From the NCBI RefSeq assembly GCF_000741525.1, contig NZ_JGYP01000001.1, positions 434,001 through 498,000 of the forward strand: a stretch of DNA of 64,000 nt, in the 5' to 3' direction. The stretch is from Bifidobacterium bohemicum DSM 22767. Its GTDB lineage: Bacteria; Actinomycetota; Actinomycetes; Actinomycetales; Bifidobacteriaceae. Made by a program: the position numbers and the translations under genes. Of this stretch, positions 11,164 to 20,682 are shown in pieces (the first letter of the stretch is position 1; each line of letters begins with the position of its first letter). Under the pieces are notes generated by a model, which searched no databases, was not told where the DNA came from, and saw nothing but the letters and a program-made list of their open reading frames with translations.

Positions 11164-12414
11164 ATGAAGCTTCAACAATCAACGCGCATCATCATGGCGT
11201 CCCTTGCCGCAGGGGCGTTGATCTTGCCCTTAGCGTCATGCGGCGCAGGCGGAAATGCAGATAAAATAAAGCTCAGCTATCTGAGCTGGAACAACGAGCA
11301 GGCCTCCAAACCATTCATCGATGAATTCGAGAAAGAGAATCCCGACATCAGCATAGATTTCTCCTACTCGCCTCCTACACCAGAATATATTCAGACGTTG
11401 CAGACCAGACTCGTGGGCAACCAAGCACCTGACGTATTCGTCATCACCTCGGAAAACAAGGCGGACCTGATGAACAACCATTACGTCAAGGATCTGACCG
11501 ATGAACCATTCATGAAGAACATCGCGCAGGCGAACAAGGATTTTGTGACGCGCGATGGAAAGGTCTATGGCATGTCGACCAGTTCATGGGCCTCCGGCAT
11601 CGTCTACAACAAAGACCTGTTGAAAAAGGCGGGCACACAGGAAGTTCCGAAGACCTGGGACGACTTTCTTGCCGCATGCGCGAAACTGAAGAAAGCCGGC
11701 GTCACCCCCTACCTTGAAACGGTCGCCGACGGGCGCAGCCGCATCCCGGACGCCTTCACCGGAGCCAAATTCGCCAAGGATGGCACTGATGTGACATCCC
11801 TGGCCTCCAAAAGCAGGCAAACACCAGGAGAAGACGAGAAGCAGGCCATCAAGGAATGGATGAAACTGTATGACCAGAATCTGGTCACGCGAGACACCGT
11901 CGGCATGAGCGCCGATGACGTGAAGACCCAGTTCGTCAATGGACAGGTCGCCATGATCTGCACCGGACCTTGGGACTTCAGCACGTTCCAGCAAGCCAAG
12001 GGCCTCAATTGGGGCTATGCGCAAATGCCGGCGCTGTCCTCGGACTATGAGCCTTATTCACAAGGCTCGCCTTCTCCGGGGCTGGCCATCTATTCAAAGC
12101 TGAGCGGAGACAGGCTCAAAGCCGCCGAAAAGTTCCTCGCCTTCATGTCCGGCAAATGGGCATTGAAACAGCAGAGCCGAAACGGCGATGCCGTCACGGC
12201 GACAGCCTTCGACTCCAAGGTCGTCGGCCAATATGAGGACGTCTACACCAAGAACGTGAAAACCGGCAAGTACTTCCTCATGAACAACTTCTACAAGAAA
12301 CCGGACGTCTTCGAAACCGCGACCAAGGCCGAAACGCAGCAGTTGGTTCAAGGCAAGATCAGCGCCGATCAATGGGCCAAGAACGTCGACGCCAAGATGG
12401 CGTCCGCACAGTAA
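11164..12414 (+). CDS. Sugar ABC transporter substrate-binding lipoprotein
   Basis: A 416-residue extracellular sugar-binding lipoprotein. The signal peptide runs to a lipobox LPLASC, Cys being the lipidated residue, and the family 1 SBP domain starts IKLSYLSWNNEQASKPFIDEF. The ATG at 11164 has an ideal AAGGAG site six bases upstream and the lipoprotein signal starts here; an ATG at 11140 would add eight residues without a site. It heads an operon with two permeases and a GH43 enzyme and is under the two operators described upstream, so it probably binds the oligosaccharide on which the GH42/GH43 enzymes act. Confidence 0.93.
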   Translation: MKLQQSTRIIMASLAAGALILPLASCGAGGNADKIKLSYLSWNNEQASKPFIDEFEKENPDISIDFSYSPPTPEYIQTLQTRLVGNQAPDVFVITSENKADLMNNHYVKDLTDEPFMKNIAQANKDFVTRDGKVYGMSTSSWASGIVYNKDLLKKAGTQEVPKTWDDFLAACAKLKKAGVTPYLETVADGRSRIPDAFTGAKFAKDGTDVTSLASKSRQTPGEDEKQAIKEWMKLYDQNLVTRDTVGMSADDVKTQFVNGQVAMICTGPWDFSTFQQAKGLNWGYAQMPALSSDYEPYSQGSPSPGLAIYSKLSGDRLKAAEKFLAFMSGKWALKQQSRNGDAVTATAFDSKVVGQYEDVYTKNVKTGKYFLMNNFYKKPDVFETATKAETQQLVQGKISADQWAKNVDAKMASAQ

Positions 12415-12432
12415 CAATGATGAACCCGTGCT

Positions 12433-12477
12433 CCCGGACTGCCCAAGCGGCCGAGGACGCCGTTCGTCCAGTCCGGG
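12433..12477 (+). promoter_or_regulatory. Intercistronic stem-loop between binding-protein and permease genes
   Basis: CCCGGACTG (12433-12441) pairs perfectly with CAGTCCGGG (12469-12477) across a 27-base loop. There is no T-run after it, so it is more likely a partial terminator or mRNA-stabilising hairpin that keeps the binding protein more abundant than the permeases, as in other sugar ABC operons. Confidence 0.55.
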
Positions 12478-12509
12478 GATACAGCAACCACAATCATGAA
12501 AGACATCAG

Positions 12510-13460
12510 ATGAGTGGAATAACAACTTCAGTCAACGCATCGGCGCATGAATCGCGCGAATACCGAAACAGAAAACGCATGCAGGGATTCAGGGAGGATG
12601 TGACATCTTTCTGGTTCCTGCTACCGATACTGGCGGTATTCGTCGTGTTGTTCCTGGTCCCGCTGATCCAGACCCTATATTTCTCCTTCACGGACTTCAA
12701 TGGCTACAGCATGAACCTTCACTGGCAGGGCCTGAGCAATTATCGCAAGGTCTTCTCCGACCCTTCGACCCTTGAAGGGCTCGGATTCACCATCCTGTAC
12801 GCCATCGTGGTGATGATCGGCGTGACACTGCTGGCGATTCCACTGGCGGTGGTGGTCAACCACAAATTCTTCGGGCACAACTTCGTCCGAAGCGTGTTCT
12901 TCTTCTTTTCCGTGCCATCGCTCGCCATCATGGGAATGGTTTGGAAATACATCTTCTCTCCTATGAAGAGCGGCGTCGTCAACAGCGTACTGTCCGTTTT
13001 CGGCATAGCACCCATCCCTTGGCTCAGCAATTCCGGACTGGCCAAATTCTGCGTCATTTTCATCGCCATCTGGGCGCAGATCGGCTGGCACGCGACACTC
13101 TACCTAGCCTTCCTGCAGTCGATTCCCGCAGACCTTTACGAGCAGGCCACGGTGGACGGCGCAAGCCCCTTCCAGCAGTTCATGCACATCACCGTACCGC
13201 AGCTGATGCCAGGCATCGTGACTTCAACGTTCCTGTTGATGTCCGGCGGGCTTAAGGTCTACGACCTTCCATTCACGATGACAAAAGGCGGACCAGGCTA
13301 TTCCACTTATACGGTGACCCAGTCAATCATCCAACAGGGAATCGGCCAATCGCAATATGGCGTGGGCTCGGCGTTGGCTGTTCTGTTCTTCCTGGCGACG
13401 GCAGTGGTCGTGATGCTCCAACTCTGGTTTTCAAATGTGATTTCAGCGAGGTTTGAATAA
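12510..13460 (+). CDS. Sugar ABC transporter permease, MalF type
   Basis: A 316-residue inner-membrane permease. The first helix begins SFWFLLPILAVFVVLFLVPL and the coupling loop reads YEQATVDGASPFQQFMHITV, the EAA motif that contacts the ATPase. An upstream in-frame ATG (12372) would run back over the binding-protein gene, so the ATG at 12510 was taken, though its ribosome-binding site is weak. The stop overlaps the next permease start (TAATG). No ATPase gene is present here; such CUT1 systems commonly use a shared MsmK-type ATPase encoded elsewhere. Confidence 0.92.
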   Translation: MSGITTSVNASAHESREYRNRKRMQGFREDVTSFWFLLPILAVFVVLFLVPLIQTLYFSFTDFNGYSMNLHWQGLSNYRKVFSDPSTLEGLGFTILYAIVVMIGVTLLAIPLAVVVNHKFFGHNFVRSVFFFFSVPSLAIMGMVWKYIFSPMKSGVVNSVLSVFGIAPIPWLSNSGLAKFCVIFIAIWAQIGWHATLYLAFLQSIPADLYEQATVDGASPFQQFMHITVPQLMPGIVTSTFLLMSGGLKVYDLPFTMTKGGPGYSTYTVTQSIIQQGIGQSQYGVGSALAVLFFLATAVVVMLQLWFSNVISARFE

Positions 13461-14341
13461 TGAACAAGGCAACAAGCTCGAATAACGTGCACGTGGACAG
13501 CACGCAAAAGACCAACAGGTTGACACTAAGCCGTCGCAAAAGCATCATATCCGGCGTTACCAGCGTGGTCATGATCGCCATCGCCCTGATCTGCGCGATT
13601 CCACTGTGGTACATCATCATCAACACCTTCAAGACGATTCCCGACATGGCCTCTCACCCATTGGCGCTCCCGGAGCACTGGACGTTCGCAAACTACACGA
13701 ACGCCTTCACAACGCGATCTTTGTGGAACACCTTGATCGTGACCGTATTCGGAGTGCTCATTGAGGTCATCGTCGGCGCGTTGGCGGCCTATGGCATGAT
13801 TCTGCGCAAGTCGACATTCACCGCGGTTATCGGAACCATCCTCATGGTCGCCTTCGTAGTACCGGCCCAATCAACACTTATCCCGCTGTATCGTATGGAG
13901 GCGCAGGCCGGTCTGGTCAACACCCTCACCGGTCTGGTCATCATTTACCTAGGCGGATCGGTCTTCTGCTACTTCCTCATCGTCGGCTACATGCGTTCCC
14001 TGCCGTTCGAACTCATCGAGGCGGCACGCATCGACGGCGCCGGGGCCCTGCGCATCTTCTGGAACATCGTGATGCCGCTGATCCGACCGATACTCATTAC
14101 CGTGGTGGTCTTCCAAACGATGAGCACCTGGAACGACTTCATGAACGCGAATGTGTTCCTCAGCTCTTCGAACCTACGCACCATCGTTCTGCAGGTCTAC
14201 AACGCGGTCGGTCAGTTCTCGACCGACTGGCCGAGTTTCATGACCATAACGGTGCTTTCATTGCTACCGGTCTTCGTCTTCTTCATCTTCTGCCAGAAGT
14301 GGATCGTCTCCGGTCTGGTGGCCGGGTCGGTGAAGGGGTGA
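13460..14341 (+). CDS. Sugar ABC transporter permease, MalG type
   Basis: A 293-residue inner-membrane permease forming a heterodimer with the MalF-type subunit. Helix 1 is VVMIAIALICAIPLWYIII and the EAA loop reads IEAARIDGAGALRIFWNIV. The start codon shares one base with the stop of the previous gene, a sign of translational coupling and equal stoichiometry. The C-terminus KWIVSGLVAGSVKG is the family's usual ending. Confidence 0.93.
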   Translation: MNKATSSNNVHVDSTQKTNRLTLSRRKSIISGVTSVVMIAIALICAIPLWYIIINTFKTIPDMASHPLALPEHWTFANYTNAFTTRSLWNTLIVTVFGVLIEVIVGALAAYGMILRKSTFTAVIGTILMVAFVVPAQSTLIPLYRMEAQAGLVNTLTGLVIIYLGGSVFCYFLIVGYMRSLPFELIEAARIDGAGALRIFWNIVMPLIRPILITVVVFQTMSTWNDFMNANVFLSSSNLRTIVLQVYNAVGQFSTDWPSFMTITVLSLLPVFVFFIFCQKWIVSGLVAGSVKG

Positions 14342-14440
14342 AATTCGCCCTGGTCATCCATCGCCGGCAGTCGCGCCTTCTCTCCACGACCGCCGGCGAC
14401 CCATTCAAGCGACACTACGATTAAGGTTTCAGATTCCAAT

Positions 14441-15388
14441 ATGAGCAGCACGATGAACATGTACTTCAATCCTGCACCACAAAACACGACAAAGCTCAGC
14501 ACCACGCCGTTAGGCCGCTATTGCGCCGACCCCAACCTCACCATCATCGACGGCCGCTATGTCCTTTATTGCACGGACGACGGTATCGACGACTGGGCAA
14601 CGACGTCATTGAGCGTCTATGTCTCCGATGACCTGGCACATTGGCAACGCACACCCATACTCGATCTTCATGACGTGCCTTGGTGGAAGGGCGAAGCGGG
14701 TGCATGGGCACCTTCCGTGACGCGCAACACCAACGGAGACTATGTGCTGTTTTTCGTGGCCGATTCACGAATCGGCACGGCCGTATCCCATTCCCCGTTC
14801 GGCCCGTTCGAAGCGACGCCGCAACCTCTGATCGACCACGACGATTTCCATATGGGCAACATCGATCCAAGCGTATTCATCACGGAAACCGGAAAACCAT
14901 ACCTTTTATGGGGCAACACGCAGGCCTACGCCTCTCCTCTATCGGACGACTGCCTCAGCATTGATAGGCGACAGGTGATCTCCAGGACACCTGACAACTT
15001 CCGTGAGGCCATCTGGCTGCACCAGCGCAACGGACTGTACTATGCCTCCTGGTCCGAAAACGACACCCGCGACCCCGAATACCGCGTACGTTATTCGATG
15101 TCCAAATCGCCCCAAGGCCCTTGGAGCGAACCAAAAACGCTGATCTCACAGGATTCGGCGCACGGCATCTACGCCACCGGCCATCACAGTATAACCAACA
15201 TCCCCGGCACCGACGAATGGGTCATCGCTTATCATCGCTTCGCATATGGCCCACACGGCCGTCGTTGGAACGGCGGCGACGGATCACACCGGGAAATAGT
15301 CTTCGCCCCCCTGACGTATGACGCCGAAGGCAACATACGGAGAGTCATGCCGCAAGTCGGTTCCTACATCCGGCCACTTAGTTTTTAA
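14441..15388 (+). CDS. Glycoside hydrolase family 43 enzyme (beta-propeller)
   Basis: A 315-residue single-domain GH43 enzyme with no signal peptide, so cytoplasmic. The three catalytic residues are visible: the general base Asp30 in RYCADPNL, the pKa-modulating Asp142 in GNIDPSVF and the general acid Glu189 in FREAIWLH. Family members cleave arabinose, xylose or galactose linkages; which one applies here cannot be seen. It lies 99 bases after the MalG-type permease, probably in the same LacI-controlled operon, and would trim the imported oligosaccharide alongside the GH42 galactosidase. Ribosome-binding site before the chosen ATG is weak; ATGs at 14453 and 14459 are alternatives. Confidence 0.88.
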   Translation: MSSTMNMYFNPAPQNTTKLSTTPLGRYCADPNLTIIDGRYVLYCTDDGIDDWATTSLSVYVSDDLAHWQRTPILDLHDVPWWKGEAGAWAPSVTRNTNGDYVLFFVADSRIGTAVSHSPFGPFEATPQPLIDHDDFHMGNIDPSVFITETGKPYLLWGNTQAYASPLSDDCLSIDRRQVISRTPDNFREAIWLHQRNGLYYASWSENDTRDPEYRVRYSMSKSPQGPWSEPKTLISQDSAHGIYATGHHSITNIPGTDEWVIAYHRFAYGPHGRRWNGGDGSHREIVFAPLTYDAEGNIRRVMPQVGSYIRPLSF

Positions 15389-15402
15389 GTTTCTAACTTC
15401 AT

Positions 15403-15454
15403 GGCGGGATTGCGTCAATGGCTTGCATCCGGCGCAATTCCGCCTTTCGTTTTT
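15403..15454 (+). terminator. Intrinsic terminator of the sugar transporter/GH43 operon
   Basis: GGCGGGATTGCG (15403-15414) pairs with CGCAATTCCGCC (15433-15444), a 12-base stem with one G-U pair, followed directly by TTTCGTTTTT. It sits 14 bases after the GH43 stop codon. Confidence 0.88.
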
Positions 15455-15598
15455 CCTTCATGACTTTCCGTCGTCGCCATGAGTTTCCGCCGTCGCGTAG
15501 CTTCGAAGGCAAAAACGAAGTCCTATGCCGCGATTGCACCTAATCCCGATCTTGCTCATCCATCCTTGACTCGTGGACACCGCGAAGCATGTACCGAA

Positions 15599-16654
15599 TC
15601 AGCGCGATAAAGCGGAATGGACCCGCTGATATTCCGCCTCGGTAATCGGTAAAATACTGCCATGCCTTTTTTTGAGCTCACCCAAGGCGATCTCGTCGAC
15701 ACGCCGCCAATATCGCCCGGAAGGCTTCGACAAATCAGAACTGAGGAACGATAGATAGCCCTTGGACCGCTTAAACTGGTCACACATCAGGCCATACTTC
15801 ATGGACCTGCTGCCGATGCGACCGACATCCGGTTGGTTCAAGCGGAAAAGCTCCGGACCTTCCAAAAAATCACCGCTGTAATTCTCGTCATCGAAAATGG
15901 AACTCAACGTACCCACGTAGACCCACTCATCGATACCTGGCCCTGTTTCAAGACATGCCTGAGCCGCATCAGCGACCGCATACGGATTCCGGGTCCGCTC
16001 GATGGTCATTTCACCATCACCCGACACCCTGTACCACCATCCGTCATCAGCCTTGAGCATGGTGGTATCGATGCAGTTCCGTTCACGATCGATCCAGCAC
16101 ACGGGTTTCGAGAACCGGACGAAATCACGGGTCGTCGCATAGTACATATTGGTCGATTCACGGTTTTCCTGTCCGATTCCGCAACTACTCGCCCAATACA
16201 CCATGTACCATTGACGTTGTTCATCCCATACCGCCTCAGGGGCCCAGGCCATGCCGCATTGAGGTATTGACGAAGCCACATCGGCCAGCCAGGGCTTGGA
16301 CCAGCTGACAAGATCCGGTGATTCCCACACAACAATACTGCGACTTCCGTCCATAGTCGGTGTACTGCAGTCCCAACCGCCGCGATGATGTATGCTCAAA
16401 TCGGTCGCGATCAGATAAAAACCGCCGGTATGAGCACGAATCAGGAACGGATCACGCACCCCTCGTTCACCAATGTCGCTCATCAGCACCGGATCTCCGT
16501 ATCGACGGACATCCATCCAGTGACAGCCATCCCGGCTGAGCGCGAAATATATCTGCTCATCGGAAGCCTTTTGCTCGCTCCCGGTGAAATATGCGAAAAG
16601 ATAAGCGTTCGTAGTAGGCACGTCACACGCATCCCGATTCGGTTTCTCGTCCAT
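15599..16654 (-). CDS. Glycoside hydrolase family 43-like enzyme
   Basis: A 351-residue cytoplasmic protein with GH43 five-bladed propeller features: ERGVRDPFLIR holds the likely catalytic base Asp, IVVWESPDLVSWSKPWL and [11 protein letters not shown] are blade motifs, and FLEGPELFRL holds a likely acid Glu. The ATG at 16654 has AAGG eight bases upstream; an in-frame TTG at 16678 is possible. It is transcribed toward the first GH43 gene from its own promoter, which carries the same LacI-type operator as the transporter operon, so both GH43 enzymes probably serve one glycan. Linkage specificity is unknown. Confidence 0.82.
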   Translation of the reverse strand: MDEKPNRDACDVPTTNAYLFAYFTGSEQKASDEQIYFALSRDGCHWMDVRRYGDPVLMSDIGERGVRDPFLIRAHTGGFYLIATDLSIHHRGGWDCSTPTMDGSRSIVVWESPDLVSWSKPWLADVASSIPQCGMAWAPEAVWDEQRQWYMVYWASSCGIGQENRESTNMYYATTRDFVRFSKPVCWIDRERNCIDTTMLKADDGWWYRVSGDGEMTIERTRNPYAVADAAQACLETGPGIDEWVYVGTLSSIFDDENYSGDFLEGPELFRLNQPDVGRIGSRSMKYGLMCDQFKRSKGYLSFLSSDLSKPSGRYWRRVDEIALGELKKRHGSILPITEAEYQRVHSALSR

Positions 16655-16664
16655 ATAGAGCCTT

Positions 16665-16678
16665 TTGTATCGATTCAA
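16665..16678. promoter_or_regulatory. LacI-type operator upstream of the second GH43 gene
   Basis: TTGTATCGATTCAA is a near-perfect palindrome with a CG centre (left TTGTATC, right reversed TTGAATC). It matches operators O1 and O2 at the transporter promoter in the outer TTG/TCAA and the central CG. It lies immediately upstream of the ribosome-binding site and downstream of a minus-strand TATAAT (16693-16698), a position that would block transcription. Confidence 0.6.
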
Positions 16679-16692
16679 TACTAGCTACAGCC

Positions 16693-16698
16693 ATTATA
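16693..16698 (-). promoter_or_regulatory. Putative -10 element of the second GH43 gene
   Basis: The minus strand reads TATAAT here, about 40 bases upstream of the GH43 start. No strong -35 match is present at 16-18 bases, which fits a regulated promoter. Confidence 0.5.
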
Positions 16699-16810
16699 AA
16701 GCCTATTCTTGTTCCAGGTTTATTACGCTTCAAAGGTCGACCATGTTCATTTCAACGAACTTCCGCTTTCTCACAACAGTCTGAACCTCACCTATATCGC
16801 ATCCACCGGA

Positions 16811-17623
16811 TTATCTCCCGACACCCAAAGCAACGCGCGAAACGAATACCCGCGGCTCACCGCTGACCGGATCGACGAAGCTGAGCCGCCGGGCCACCAA
16901 CTCAAGCGGGCGTGAAAAGTCGGCATAATCCGGCTCGACAATTCGAGGGTACAGATCATCACCTTCAATAGGAAGCCCCAGGGAATTCATATGGACCCGC
17001 AATTGGTGGGTCTTGCCGGTTCTGGGATGGAGAACATAACGACGTAATCCTTGGGAATTGGATGAACTGCAGCAACTAAGCCGAGCAATTACATGCTCAT
17101 AAGCATCGCTGTCTTGACTACTATGCTCGACCTCGTTGCCAGCCTTTCCCAGCTCGATAACGGTTTCGGCGTTCACTTCGCCTGGCTTCTCATACGCTTG
17201 CAGCCTCCTGCGCTCCTTGACGATATGCGAACGCCGCCGCAGCGGGAAGACGGCCGGCGGTTCCAAACGTTCAATGATGCCGGTTCGGGGCCGTGAAATA
17301 GGCCGCGCAGGCGCCAGACATTCATAGGTCTTCTCAACCCGATGCCGCTCGAACAGCTTTTGATAGGCTCCACGAAAGGCCGGATCGCGGACAAAAAGCA
17401 CCACGCCGGCGGTCATGCGGTCAAGCCGGTGAGCCGGGGTGATCTGCGGCTCGCCATAACGTTCGCGCAGCCGTATCAGTGCCGTTTGCCGATACCACAT
17501 CCCGCGCGGAGTCGTCGCCAAAAAATGAGGCTTATCAACCACGATGATCGCCGAGTCTTCGTAGATCACCCGAAGTTCAAAGGGCACCTCCGGCTCTTCG
17601 GTCACATATCGGTGGCGGCTCAT
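16811..17623 (-). CDS. RluA-family RNA pseudouridine synthase
   Basis: A 270-residue cytoplasmic enzyme that isomerises uridine to pseudouridine in rRNA or tRNA. The catalytic motif PAHRLDRMTAGVVLFV (Asp in HRLD) lies near residue 68, and the C-terminal GKTHQLRVHMNSLGLPIEGD is the family's RNA-binding signature. VVDKPHFLATTPRG precedes it, with Pro/Arg after the KP motif as in RluA-type enzymes. No S4 domain is present. The target uridine cannot be predicted. It stands alone between the GH43 gene and glmS. Confidence 0.92.
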   Translation of the reverse strand: MSRHRYVTEEPEVPFELRVIYEDSAIIVVDKPHFLATTPRGMWYRQTALIRLRERYGEPQITPAHRLDRMTAGVVLFVRDPAFRGAYQKLFERHRVEKTYECLAPARPISRPRTGIIERLEPPAVFPLRRRSHIVKERRRLQAYEKPGEVNAETVIELGKAGNEVEHSSQDSDAYEHVIARLSCCSSSNSQGLRRYVLHPRTGKTHQLRVHMNSLGLPIEGDDLYPRIVEPDYADFSRPLELVARRLSFVDPVSGEPRVFVSRVALGVGR

Positions 17624-17794
17624 CGATCACGTCCTGATCCGGCACTCAGTCCGTGCCACATGCTCACGGGAACATCGACCATCGGAAGAGACGCATTATT
17701 GACGATCAAATCAGACTGAACCGCAAAAAGCATCCCGAAGAATGCTCGTTGCCCGGTTACAGGTGCAATACCGGCATGCAATTGCGCTCAACCC

Positions 17795-19684
17795 TCACTC
17801 GACCGTAACGGACTTGGCGAGGTTGCGCGGCTTATCAACGTCATACCCCTTCAACCGCGCCATGTCGAGAGCCAACAGCTGCAACGGCACCACGTCCACC
17901 AGAGGACTAAGCAGCGTGGGGCATTCGGGCCTCCAGAAGACAACGTCGGCATATTTGCCCACATCCGAATCGCCTTCCTCAGCCACAGCCACAGTGTAAG
18001 CGCCACGGGCTTTGACCTCTTCGATACCGGAGATGACCTTGTTGTGCAACGTGTCGCGACCTCTGGCGGAAGGCACGATCACGACGACCGGCTCGCCTGC
18101 CTCCACCAAGGCGATCGGTCCATGCTTGAGCTCGCCGGCGGCGAAGCCTTCGGTGAAAGTGTAGGCGATCTCCTTGAGCTTCAGGGCACCTTCCATCGCC
18201 ACCGGGTAACCCACATGACGTCCAAGGAACAGGAACGAATGCGCATCAAGCAGGCGTTTCGCGGTGGCCTCGACCGTACCGGCCTGGGTATCGAGCACTC
18301 GTTGGATCTTGGCCGGCATCGCCTTGAGCTGGGCAACTATCTGGTGAATCTCGTCGGCAAAAAGCGTGTTCTTGACCTGCGCGAGATACAGGCCAAGCAG
18401 GTACGCGGCGACGATCTGTGCGACGAACGCTTTGGTGGATGCCACGGCTATCTCCGGGCCGGCGTGCGTGTAGAGCACGGCATCGGATTCCCGAGGAATC
18501 GTGGAACCTTGAGTATTACATATGGCCAGCACGCGAGACCCCTGCTCCCGGGCATGCCGAAGGGCCATCAGCGTGTCCATGGTCTCACCGGACTGCGAGA
18601 TCGCGACCACGAGCGTGCGCGGGGTCAGGATCGGATCCCGATAGCGGAACTCGTGCGCCAGCTCCACTTCCACGGGAATACGCACCCAATGTTCGATGGC
18701 GTATTTGGCGACCATGCCCGCATAGCTTGCGGTGCCGCAAGCCACGACGATGATCTTGTCTATCGAACGGAACACGTCGGGTTCGATGCGTACCTCGTCG
18801 AGCACGATGTCACCGGCCTGATTGAAGCGACCAAGCAGCGTGTCGTTCACCGCCGTCGGATCCTCGTGAATCTCCTTTTCCATGAAGGAGTCCCAGCCGC
18901 CTTTCTCGGCCGCGGACGCATCCCAATCCACGGTGAAGCGCTTGGAATCCGTAATCTCGTTACCGTCGAAATCAGTGACGGCCACACGGTTTCCGCTGAT
19001 GCACACGGCCTGATCCTGCCCGACCTCCATCGCATCCTTCGTATACGCGACGAAGGATGCCACATCCGAACCCAGGAAGTTCTCGCCTTCGCCGAGACCC
19101 ACGACCAACGGAGAGTCATGCCTCGCGCCGACCACGATATCGGGCTGGCGCACATCCACGGCGAGAATGGTGAACGCGCCGTTCAACATGCGGGCCACGC
19201 GTCGCAATGCCTCGAACAGATCCGGCTTGCCGGTCTGCTCAATCACGACATTGGCCATTTTGCCGAGTAATTTGGCTGCTACCTCGGTGTCCGTGGACGA
19301 AGCGAAGGTGTAGCCCTCTTCAACAAGCCGGGCACGTAGCACTCCAGCGTTCTCGATGATGCCATTATGTATGATGGCGATCTTGCCGTCCTCGCTGACA
19401 TGGGGATGCGCGTTGACATCATTGGGCTCACCGTTCGTGGCCCAACGGGTATGTCCGATACCCACGGTCGCTTCAGGCATCGGACGGCGATCGACGTCCT
19501 CTTCGAGGTTCGCAAGTCTGCCGGCCTTCTTGCGCACGGCCACTTTCGCCATACCCGGTGCAGCCAACGCCACTCCTGCGGAGTCATAGCCCCGGTATTC
19601 CAAACGTCCAAGCCCCTGAAGGCACACTTCCAAGGGTTTGCCACATGCCGTCACGGTTCCCGCATATCCAACGATTCCACACAT
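17795..19684 (-). CDS. glmS: Glutamine-fructose-6-phosphate aminotransferase
   Basis: A 629-residue cytoplasmic enzyme that makes glucosamine-6-phosphate from fructose-6-phosphate and glutamine, the entry to peptidoglycan amino sugars. The class II glutaminase domain begins MCGIVGYAG; Cys2 must become the N-terminal nucleophile, which fixes the start at 19684 although the open frame extends further upstream. GHTRWATNGEPNDVNAHPH follows. Two SIS domains occupy the second half (SQSGETMDTL is the phosphosugar-binding loop), ending DKPRNLAKSVTVE. No glmS ribozyme was recognised upstream. Confidence 0.97.
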   Translation of the reverse strand: MCGIVGYAGTVTACGKPLEVCLQGLGRLEYRGYDSAGVALAAPGMAKVAVRKKAGRLANLEEDVDRRPMPEATVGIGHTRWATNGEPNDVNAHPHVSEDGKIAIIHNGIIENAGVLRARLVEEGYTFASSTDTEVAAKLLGKMANVVIEQTGKPDLFEALRRVARMLNGAFTILAVDVRQPDIVVGARHDSPLVVGLGEGENFLGSDVASFVAYTKDAMEVGQDQAVCISGNRVAVTDFDGNEITDSKRFTVDWDASAAEKGGWDSFMEKEIHEDPTAVNDTLLGRFNQAGDIVLDEVRIEPDVFRSIDKIIVVACGTASYAGMVAKYAIEHWVRIPVEVELAHEFRYRDPILTPRTLVVAISQSGETMDTLMALRHAREQGSRVLAICNTQGSTIPRESDAVLYTHAGPEIAVASTKAFVAQIVAAYLLGLYLAQVKNTLFADEIHQIVAQLKAMPAKIQRVLDTQAGTVEATAKRLLDAHSFLFLGRHVGYPVAMEGALKLKEIAYTFTEGFAAGELKHGPIALVEAGEPVVVIVPSARGRDTLHNKVISGIEEVKARGAYTVAVAEEGDSDVGKYADVVFWRPECPTLLSPLVDVVPLQLLALDMARLKGYDVDKPRNLAKSVTVE

Positions 19685-19762
19685 GGTTTTCAAGTCTACG
19701 TGAGATTTTGCAGAGACATGGGCGGTCAAGCTCAAATCATTCCAAAATTTCACTCACCGTGT

Positions 19763-20668
19763 TCACAGCACATTGCTTAGGAAGTCCTGGAACCTTGGCT
19801 CGGCGGGATGGTCAATGATGGAGGAAGACCCACGTTCCACCACCACCCCGCCGTCCATAAAGACCACCTGATCGGCGACCTCACGGGCGAACCCGATTTC
19901 ATGCGTCACCACAATCATGGTCATACCGGCATCGGCGAGTGTGCGCATTACACCAAGCACTTCGCCTACCAGTTCTGGGTCCAGCGCGGAAGTCGGCTCG
20001 TCGAAAAGCATGATTTTCGGGTGCATCGCCAAGGCGCGCGCGATGGCGACACGCTGCTGCTGTCCGCCTGAAAGTTGCATCGGGTAGTAATTGGCACGGT
20101 CGGCCATACCCACGCGCTCCAACTGTGCCATCGCCTCGGCTCGAGCCTTGGCTTTCGGCGTTTTGGCCACGTGCACAGGCGCCTCCATCACGTTTTGGAG
20201 CGCGGTGCGATGCGGGAACAGGTTGAATCGTTGAAACACCATACCCAGTTCGGCGCGCTGTCGGCCGATTTCGCGATCATTCAACGTTTGCAGCACATCG
20301 CGCCCGCCTTTGTTGACATGTTTGAAACCAATGAGTTCTCCGTTGATCTCAATCGATCCGGCCGTAATCGTCTCCAGTTGGTTGATCAACCGCAGGAACG
20401 TCGATTTGCCGGAACCGGAAGGCCCCAGAATCACGGTCACTGTACCCGGCTCAACGGTCATGTCGATGCCCTTCAAGACATGCAGACCGCCGAAGGCCTT
20501 GTGAACCCCGGTGGCCTTGACAGCCGGTACGTCGGAAGCGGCTTTAGCAGAAGCCTGGGTAGCAGTTCCGGCGCCGCCATCAGGCTGCACGCCATCAGCA
20601 ACACCCACACCCGCGCCTATGCTCGTTGAGATCTCGTCATTCAAGATTGCCTCATTCTCGCTTGTCAT
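19763..20668 (-). CDS. Polar amino-acid ABC transporter ATP-binding protein
   Basis: A 301-residue ABC ATPase of the GlnQ/HisP group. After a low-complexity N-terminal tail of about 45 residues come Walker A ([10 protein letters not shown]), the Q-loop in [12 protein letters not shown], the signature LSGGQQQR and Walker B with [14 protein letters not shown]. The N-terminal tail is unusual for the family. It is the last gene of a binding-protein/permease/ATPase set on the minus strand, 14 bases from the permease gene. Confidence 0.93.
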   Translation of the reverse strand: MTSENEAILNDEISTSIGAGVGVADGVQPDGGAGTATQASAKAASDVPAVKATGVHKAFGGLHVLKGIDMTVEPGTVTVILGPSGSGKSTFLRLINQLETITAGSIEINGELIGFKHVNKGGRDVLQTLNDREIGRQRAELGMVFQRFNLFPHRTALQNVMEAPVHVAKTPKAKARAEAMAQLERVGMADRANYYPMQLSGGQQQRVAIARALAMHPKIMLFDEPTSALDPELVGEVLGVMRTLADAGMTMIVVTHEIGFAREVADQVVFMDGGVVVERGSSSIIDHPAEPRFQDFLSNVL

Positions 20669-20682
20669 ATAACCGACCTCCC

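Noticed and set aside
19685..19762. glmS ribozyme
   Set aside because: Only about 80 bases separate the gene from its upstream neighbour, no ribozyme-like fold was recognised, and the element is known from Firmicutes.
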